Shown here: positions 56,438-64,000 of the stretch, piece after piece
How the letters are laid out: every line of letters begins with the position of its first letter
Position numbering within the stretch: position 1 is the first letter of the stretch
NCBI RefSeq assembly: GCF_964275005.1
Contig: NC_092699.1
Location: 21,562,333 to 21,626,332, forward strand
Direction: 5' to 3'
From: Diadema setosum
Lineage: Eukaryota; Echinodermata; Echinoidea; Diadematoida; Diadematidae
DNA length: 64,000 nt
Notes under the pieces: model-generated
What the model saw: only the letters and a program-made list of their open reading frames with translations
Told to the model about the DNA's origin: nothing
The model's database searches: none
Made by a program: the position numbers and the translations under genes

Positions 56438-57830
56438 CAGTGCTGACAACATGCTATGATGCACAGCAGTAAAGATCTGCAACATTAGGAGGGACTATGA
56501 ACTGTGACATTCTGAAGGGCATGGCAAACATCAGCTGAACGTAGAAGGTTTCTGAAAGAGTCACATGTAACACATGGAACACTTGCAGACACAGGATGCT
56601 TGGCATCAACAGTGGATAATGCATGGATACTATGTGGATATGAAACGTATCCAATTACTGAGTGGCTCTGAGTGGCTTTGTGTAAAAGTCTTGCATTATG
56701 TATGTCACCACTACTTCTATTGCTACTCTCAATCACTGATGCTGTGGATGAAATAGTGCAGTCACTGCAATCTCTGAATGGGCCCAACATCCACAGGAGA
56801 AGATGGAGAACAAGCTCCTTCCAGAGTTCAGGAGAAGATATAATAGTGATCATTGTGGTATGAGGAGATTGCTGCCGAGATATATGATTCAGCAACCAAA
56901 GTTGATGTATGTGTGACTTCGCCATCTCAGAGACTTGAGAGCTGCCCTCTCTCTGAGTGTAGACAGGTAAAAAATGCTGGATGAATGTCATGTGTCAAAG
57001 GTCAGATATGAAGCATAGCTATGTGGGAACCAGAGAATGATATGTCACATATTGGCTTTGAATCCACATGAAGGTGTTAATAGAATGAGTGCATTCTTTA
57101 CAAATGCCTTCAAAATTTAACTGCATCTCATACCAGGTGATGCTATACTGTACTCAAGACTTGATGACATCTACATGTACAGTGTATTTGGCATGATAGA
57201 GAATATGTGATTTCATCCCATGCTGCTATGTATCACAATGAACGCAGTCTATAGTGGGTGGCAGTGTGCCCTTTTGTAAGCCAAGAGATCCAAAAATAAG
57301 ATTTGCCACCATTCAAACTGCACAGTGAGTATTCATTATGAAGGACAAGTGCATTCAACCTCAACCAACTTTCACATCAGGCAAGTAGGTAACCTGCTTC
57401 TGTTTGAATTTTTGCTATCTTGCTTACAAGCCAAAACTAGGTTCTGCTTGTACAGAAGTCTTACCAGTCATTTCCTTGATCGTACTAGACTTAGCTTACA
57501 GAATGATGCGTGTGTGGTAAAATGACTGGTCACTGAATGTTATCTGTATGTAAGTAATGAATGTGCAGAAATAGAATAGGGTGAAGTCAGTGCTTTTGAC
57601 AATTCATGCTTATTTGTCTTCGTGTGAAATACTTGTACACTGTACATGGTGTTTACAGATGGGGAACTGATACTTTTAAATATTTGTCCTGGAGTGCCCA
57701 GATAGTTATGGGTGATAACCCTGATATCTGTACTGGAACACATTTTCCAGCATTATACCTTTTACCAGTGAATCACCACCCCTTTTAGAATTGATGATAT
57801 ACATGCAATAAACATAAAGGCATAATTTAC
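56438..57830 (+). other. YEATS4 3' untranslated region (probable)
   Basis: From the stop codon to about 20 bases after AATAAA (57807-57812). The long minus-strand frame at 56485-56991 is antisense noise: it has no family features and overlaps the 3' UTR. Position of the poly(A) site is inferred from the hexamer alone. Confidence 0.5.
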
Positions 57831-58456
57831 CATAATGGTATGTAGATGAAACAAAAACCCATCTGTAGTGCTTCAAAATAGTTCTAAAATGTGGGTTAGA
57901 GATAAACAACCAGTGTAAAAAATTGAATCAGTATAAGTAATGTTAAGTATTGTTAAATATACAACATGTGAACAATAGTTAAAATAATAATGTTACCAGA
58001 CTAGACTGTCTACAGTTATGGTTTATTGAGAAAAATAGTGATATCTCCTTATGTTTTAGTCTTTATTGAAAAAATTCTACATGTACATGGTAAAATGTTC
58101 TGTGATGCAACTGACTTGCACATATGCATCAAATGTGATATCTTGAACATTTTTTAAATCACTGCTCCCAATTATAAACAGTACTATTAAATGCTATGTT
58201 AGGAAAAAAACTGTTCCCCTGAAACCTCCTTTATTTCCTGTTTATGTCATTGCATACATGTACAATGAGGAACACAGAGAGTACTGAAGTCTAACCCTGT
58301 GGAGCATGTCTGTGTGAAGAAAAGTTTGTCAAACTGTAATGCTGAAAAATTGAGTGAAAATGTCAATTAAAATGGTGATATTGATGATAAAATCTCGATG
58401 GTTTCTGTGCATTTGATTGTGTATGATAAGGGAGTATATTGAAGAGTTTACAAGGT
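57831..58456. other. Non-coding stretch
   Basis: AT-rich spacer between YEATS4 and the LINE tail; nothing recognised. Confidence 0.4.
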
Positions 58457-58638
58457 TCAATTCAATTTTCAATTCAATCTTAGTTTATTTCCATTCAACG
58501 AAAATCAAGAAACATAGTACAAATTTCCAATCAACAGAAATCAAAACATAGTACAAAGCATACATGTCATGAAATGATATTGTTCGAGCATTTGCAAAAG
58601 ATTCATGTAATATGAATACGTGTATATAACAACATATG

Positions 58639-58679
<41 letters not shown>

Positions 58680-60090
58680 AATACATATATACTTCGTGGA
58701 CGTGCGAAAAATAAATTCGGTCATGGAAAATAGTGATCCACTAAAAAGCAAAGCTTGTGGGACGTGGATCGCTAGATAAATAATGAGTAAATAATATATT
58801 ATTCGAGGGTTTTTATAGCTATTATATTTGATATAGATTATTTAAATCGTTTGTAAAAAAATATATGTGTAGTTATATTGAGATACGCAGGTCGGGAGAA
58901 AAGTATATAAAATATCAATGTTAATGCCTGGACACTGTTCACTGAACCACGTGTACCGAGAAAATATGACAAGGATAACACACTCGTACGCACATTACCC
59001 ACACACATATAAGACGCGAGACAGTACCGAGAGGAGAAAAGACGGTAACAATGCAAGTCTACGAAGAACAAAAGACAGGAAAGGAAGAGGAGAGAAGAAA
59101 GAAGGGAGGTCCGCATGCAGAACACGCAAAGTGTTGCGTCATCAGGACAGGTGAAAGCTCTCAAACATGAATTAAAACAATTTAAATTATCTAAAATTAT
59201 AGATAGAGAGTAAATATTTTCTGAATTTGTATTTGAATGTGACGAATTTAGGGGAATCTTTTAAACTATTGTCTAGATTATTCCAAAGTTTGGGTCCGGT
59301 ATAAAGAAATGTACTTTGGGCATGTGCGGTTCTCATTAATGGAAGATGATATTCATCGGATCGTCGCGTGGGATAATTATGTACATGACTGTTTCGATGA
59401 AATAAGTCATGAAATATTTTAGGTAAAAAATTACTGTTATGATTAAACATAAACTGACCAAGTTGAAACACATACAAATCTTTTATTTTTAGTATTTTAT
59501 GGTCAAAGAACAAAGCATCTGTGTGTTCTCGGGTATGTAGATTAAAAACGATTCTGAGCGCTTTCTTTTGTAATAAAAAAGTTTATCTAGTAATATCTGA
59601 TATGTATTACCCCAAGCAAGAATTCCATAATTTAAATAAGGTAATATTAAGCTAGAATAAAAAGTTAATAATGCAGAAGAAGGAAGATAATATTTTAATC
59701 TGTTCATGACGCCAATATTGCGTGAAATGATTTTACATATGTTATTGATATGATTCCTCCATGAAAGCTTGTTATCAACACAAACACCAAGAAATTTAAA
59801 AGAAGAAACTTCTTCTAGGGGAGTATTATCAAATGTTATATTGCCTGGGATGCTGTCTAAAGAGTTACTAAAAAGCATAAATTTTGTTTTTTGAATATTT
59901 AGTGACAATTTGTTTGCGTATATCCATTGTATAACCTTTTTCAATTCATCATTTACTGTGCTTGTTAAGATATTTGGGTCTGGGTGAGAAAAGAAAAGGT
60001 TAGAGTCATCCGCGAATAATATGAGAGAGAGTTTCTCCGAGGATCTATGAAAATCATTGATATAAATAATGAATAACAGGTTAGTAGAGA
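58457..60090 (-). mobile_element. Non-LTR retrotransposon with FADD reverse transcriptase, 5' truncated
   Basis: On the minus strand the element begins inside the reverse transcriptase (LLFIIYINDF), then LILFADDSNLFFSH, ANKLSLNIQKTKFMLFS, FKFLGVCVDNKLSWRNHI and YLNYGILAWGN (60085-59545). After one frameshift it continues KILKIKDLYVFQLGQFMF and NYPTRRSDEYHLP to LYTGPKLWNNL (59510-59190). The 3' end near 58457 has an ATTGA-type simple tail (complement TTCAATTCAATTTTCAATTC). An (AT)n tract sits at 58634-58673 inside the 3' untranslated region. It belongs to the same broad group as the fragment at 4196-4517. One frameshift and the truncation make it dead. Confidence 0.85.
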
Positions 60091-60127
60091 AACCAAGAAT
60101 ATGCATTGAAGTACACTTGTATGTCAA

Positions 60128-62433
60128 ACAAAATGTCTTTTCTTTGATTCATAAGTACATGTACTAATTTTATCAGTATTTAAAAAGAATCATGCATAGC
60201 ATCAGAGTAACATGTTTAGATGATTCAAACTTCCAGTTTTCAGTGAAAAACACCTTAATTGTTTGCTATTTCCACAAAATCAAAACATGAGATATCTTCC
60301 AGTCACAGTAAAACTTAATTTGAAGATGTGAATGACACATCTTTTTGTTTGATACGTCTACCACTACAGTCACCATTTAAACAACATGGAACCCATTGCA
60401 ACCCAAGACCTTGGCTTTAAAGTGTTGTGCATTGCTAGGATAGTAATGCAAATGGTGTCTCATCCTTTAGTCTGTTAAAACCCAAAACCACTGCCCACAA
60501 GGTAAATTATTGCACGAGGTTCAGGTTCTTAATAATGTTTGCATCAGGAATGAGAAATACAAAAATAGAATTGTACGTCATAAGCTATTTCAATTTCTTG
60601 TCACAAAATGTGTACTGACAGTCTGATCAAGGAGATATCCTCCTCCCTGATCTGATGATGTGTGGTACATTTCATAATCTAAATAGCATATATGTAAATA
60701 TTGCTTTGGTGGACATTACGAAACCTTGTCAAAGAGGTATTGAATATTATAACTACCTTGCATATATGTAAAGACACAGACTGAAATCAAACATTTTACC
60801 ATGAACGTTTGGGATGAAGGGAAAGCTGATTGTTTATACTTGTAGCGGTCACTTTCACTCACTGATATTGGTTCTATGGTACAGTCTGAATCAAAATAGA
60901 GTGTATAGTGTATTTTTAAGTTAAAGATGGTCGTGGAGAGAGAGAGGGAGGGAGTGGTTCACTATTAAATATTGGAAGTAAAGAATGCTTTGGAACTGAT
61001 AACATTGGATTTCTGGTCATAGGACATTAGAATTACATCTTGTTCACATTGTTGGGATTCCCCCAAGACTAATAAAAACCGTACAGAGGGCAGAATAATT
61101 GAAGGAAGTTCCTTGGTAGCAAATACTGCTTGCAATTACTTGTATTTATTATATTGTAGTATCTTAGCAACAATGCCCATCTACCTATTGATTATACAGA
61201 TATTACATCTTCTCTTTTAAATGCATCACAGATGTCTTTTATTCCCCTGTAGATTCTTCTGTCTCATTTTAAGGACTAACATGGGCGGATGTGTAAGCTT
61301 TACTGCTCTCCCTGCGTTTCTTATATCAGATTTTTTTTTTTCACACAATACACGGCAGTTTTTTGTTGCTTCAGCATTCAGCAAATTTTCTCTTTGAAGA
61401 GTATCATCATTTGGTTTTGTTTCTACTTTCTCTAAATGTGAAACATGCAGAAACAACCCAAAATTATCACAACTGCATAAAATGTGCATGTTCACATAGT
61501 GCATTCCAATGAAAGCAGGGACATGATTACTCTTAAAGTTCTCTATAACACACCAGATTTTCTTATGAAAGCCTGCATAGTGAGAATATCAATGGTGCAC
61601 ACAATTCTGTGTATATGCATAGTCTTAAGCTACGAATAATTTTCTGCAACCAAAATTTACAAAGCACAGTGGTATTGGGATTGAAAGTATGAGGCAGACC
61701 AATCCTTATCTAACGACTGAAATATCAGAAACCTTTACAAACATTTGCAAGTTCCACTAACCTAAGAGAAGCAGATATTTAACCACATAGAAATTATGTC
61801 GATGAAGCATCGTTATTTATGAGACATGTTCTCTTACTCTATACTGTATAATATTCAAGTTGAATGAAAGAAAGATATTATTCAGAGGGGTGAAGGTTCA
61901 CGTGTGAGTTTCTTCAATTTGTGTCCCTCTATCCATGTCTTTAGACATTTAACAAATCACACAGAACTGAAATAAGCTGTGGGTTCATGTCTTACATCAC
62001 ACAAGGTTATGATATACTGTATACACCTGTAATCTGTAAGATGAGGTTACACCTTTTTGAAAGCTCTTGAAGTGTTTAATGAAGGAAAAATCAAGTTACA
62101 TGTACATTGTATTTCATTTTTAATCTCGCACCACGAGGGAAAAATGCATGCAGACTTCATACCATAATTGTCAATGATTTCCAATCTGTAGACATGGGAT
62201 CAGTTTACAAATTGAATTACACCGATGTCTCACAGCAATAACTACTGTTCATCTCTTTTTGACTTGCATATGGAAAGAATTCAAGAAGCTACGTGTGAAT
62301 TGTAATCAATCAAAAGCACGCATTTTTGTATTTTGCGCAAGGTCCAGAAGAGTTAATTTTATTTGCAGATAGAAAATGTAAACAATACGGCAACGGTTAG
62401 AATTTAGAAGTAGAGTAGCCCTTGCACACGAAT
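60128..62433. other. Spacer and caspase 3' flank
   Basis: No coding frame recognised. On the minus strand AATAAA at 62358-62363, about 71 bases after the caspase stop codon, is a likely poly(A) signal. A GAGAGAGAG run lies near 60935. Confidence 0.45.
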
Positions 62434-63383
62434 CTATTTGGGCTCTTCGTCAGACTCGGACTCGGTGAAGTCGATGCTAGTCCCCTCTTCGACGCCCTTC
62501 CGGTCATCGGGCAAGTCCTCAGAATATCCCGGAAAGAAATAGAGTTTCTTCGTCAACATTGTCTGTGGAGCCGGCATCTGTTTGTACCTACCACTGTCTG
62601 ATTCAAAGGCCCGAGCCACAAGATTATTGACCTAGAGTCACAGGAAAATAGAACCATTTATAAATAACGTCCAGCCATACATTGTACTGTGTAACATACG
62701 TCCAGCCATACATTGTACTGTGTAACATGACAAATGGAAAAGAAGTGGGAAAGAGAATGATCAAGATGTAGCTGTGTTTGTCTCCTCATGCGATACAAGT
62801 TATTTATAAATGTGCACGAATAATTTTGAATCAATCAGCTAGAAACGACTTAAATTTCAAATCTTTGTTTACATTTTTTTTAAAAGGACACACACTTTGA
62901 GTTAAAATAATTTGTTGAAATACATAATCTGTAGGTTCCCAAAATGCAAATTACAGCACTTTTAAATACCACTGGCTCTACCATGATAAATTATAACACA
63001 GTGCTGAAAATTACAGTCATAATCATGATGAAATAATCGTAATCGTAACAATTTATAGTAAAGTACGCTGTCATAAGTCAGTAGTTATTATTTGACTTCA
63101 TTATTGTTAGCAAGATTTTTCCTCTGTCATTCAGACCTACCTCTGTCATCATGGAGAGGAGGTCCTGTGAGTGAGCAGATCTTAGGAAGACTTCTGTCAG
63201 AGCCTGAACGAACCAACTTCCTCTATCTGCGTTTCTCCATGACACAAATCCTATCCAACATGTCCATAGAAAATCAATACATGCGATACCAGGCAATCAC
63301 ATGTACAGACTGGGTGATCCATCTTTTCTAATATTTGTTACTTGTTTTTTTTTTTTTTTTTGTGTGTGTGTGTGTGTGTTTTG

Positions 63384-63414
<31 letters not shown>

Positions 63415-64000
63415 GCCTTTGAGCTCGTATAAAATCCTTTATGGCTTACTTTTTTTTTCTTTCTGACTTCATTGAATGCCAAAAATTAGTAAGAAAATAC
63501 GTTTCATGTAGGTTGATGCCTTATGAAACTACATGTATATGCGACCATGAATTTAAATTTAAGAGATTCTAGACATGGAATGGACAGTCGCTTCCATTAT
63601 CATTCCACACGTCGAACTGATTTTACTGATACATGTATTTTCATGACGTGTTCACATGTCATAAGCATTTAATCGAACAGATTATTTCAGTTTTACCGTG
63701 CACTAGCTGATTGGCAATTGAATCAATACTTTGGTTTGAGAAAAAGGGAAACAAAAACAAAAACACCAAAAACTACACCAAATACAACAGCAGCGCAGGC
63801 AGCAATAAAAACAACGACATTCTATTACCTGGCACTGTGGCATAGGCCAGCAGAACGTCACTCTGGGTTGGTAGTTTAGACCCGCTTGACCTGCTCGAGT
63901 CCTCCAAGTCCATCTCGTGCAATCCCTGTGCTATACTGTCCACCATGCCTCCTGCCTGGTCCGACGAAGTAACCATGGTGCTATCTGTGTCGTCAACTCC
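62434..64000 (-). CDS. Executioner-type caspase, C-terminal exons (gene continues past the right edge)
   Basis: Three minus-strand exons join in frame: 64000-63829 (open at the window edge), 63250-63141 and 62631-62434, stop TAG. They give about 159 residues. The start GVDDTDS resembles the linker after the large subunit of caspase-3 (SGVDD). A long Ser/Asp-rich linker follows with possible Asp cleavage sites (DTD-S, DLED-S), then the small subunit: SDVLLAYATVPG, FVSWRNADRGSWFVQALTEV, EVNNLVARAFES, MLTKKLYFFPGY. Conserved Ser-Trp-Arg and Trp form the S2-S4 pockets, and Arg contacts the P1 Asp. Caspases cut after Asp in the cytosol during apoptosis. Catalytic His and Cys would be beyond 64000. 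Odd features are the linker, about 30 residues longer than in caspase-3/7, and an acidic tail (IDFTESESDEEPK) of about 29 residues where vertebrate executioners stop. Confidence 0.92.
63350..63415. repeat. Simple repeats in a caspase intron
   Basis: A T run, (GT)n at 63360-63378 and (TTTTG)n at 63380-63412, in the intron between the last two linker/p10 exons. Confidence 0.9.

Noticed and set aside
56485-56991. 168-codon open frame on the minus strand
   Set aside because: It lies antisense in the YEATS4 3' untranslated region, has no recognisable domain and no splice or start context.
1-64000. LTR retrotransposons, retroviruses, Polintons, CRISPR arrays, rRNA genes
   Set aside because: No protease, integrase, capsid or envelope motifs, no long terminal direct repeats, no regularly spaced short repeats of CRISPR type and no rRNA sequence were seen.

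Overview
The window looks like animal nuclear DNA from a marine deuterostome, most likely an echinoderm of the sea urchin type. The evidence is an intron-rich YEATS4/GAS41 gene close to the vertebrate protein, non-LTR retrotransposons of several clades, dense short inverted-repeat elements, many homopolymer G/C runs, and repeat families (GACCTTTGACC-rich elements, the TTAA-AGGACAAGTTCACC element) that I recall from sea urchin sequence. The species is an inference; no ribosomal or mitochondrial marker is present.

Genes are sparse. (1) YEATS4, plus strand, 49798-56437, is complete: seven coding exons that join to a 234-residue protein with every splice site GT-AG. (2) An executioner-type caspase, minus strand, enters at the right edge; its last three coding exons (62434-62631, 63141-63250, 63829-64000) give the intersubunit linker, the p10 subunit and an acidic tail. 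(3) A lysine-rich, probably nuclear protein, minus strand, 39372-42391, has three joined exons ending in an RRM-like fold; its 5' exons are not certain. (4) A first coding exon for a secreted or membrane protein, minus strand, 21841-21942, encodes a clear signal peptide; a duplicated 30-nt microexon at 6310-6546 could belong to it. Weaker single-exon candidates are a death-fold exon (+, 24200-24375) and a THAP-like first exon (-, 47444-47498).

Layout: 1-10.8 kb is non-coding, with a large (ATT)n tract, a GGTCTAAT hairpin array, a LINE fragment and two TTAA-flanked elements. At 10.86-13.61 kb an inverted-repeat element is split by a CR1/L2-type LINE. From 14.3 to 18.5 kb lies a nest of repeats inside repeats, including an element carrying a Myb/trihelix-like reading frame and leaving a 3-bp target duplication. 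18.5-26 kb is mostly unique DNA with the signal-peptide exon and the death-fold candidate. 26-38.6 kb is repeat-dominated. 39-47.5 kb holds the lysine-rich gene and its upstream region. 49.8-57.8 kb is YEATS4, whose first intron holds an L1/Tx1-type LINE and a tRNA-like hairpin. 58.4-60.1 kb is another LINE, and 62.4-64 kb is the caspase.

The genes show no operon-like cooperation. YEATS4 is a chromatin reader, the lysine-rich protein is probably nuclear, and the caspase and possible death-fold exon relate to cell death, but they look like independent loci. No LTR element, retrovirus, Polinton, rRNA gene, intact tRNA gene or CRISPR array was seen.
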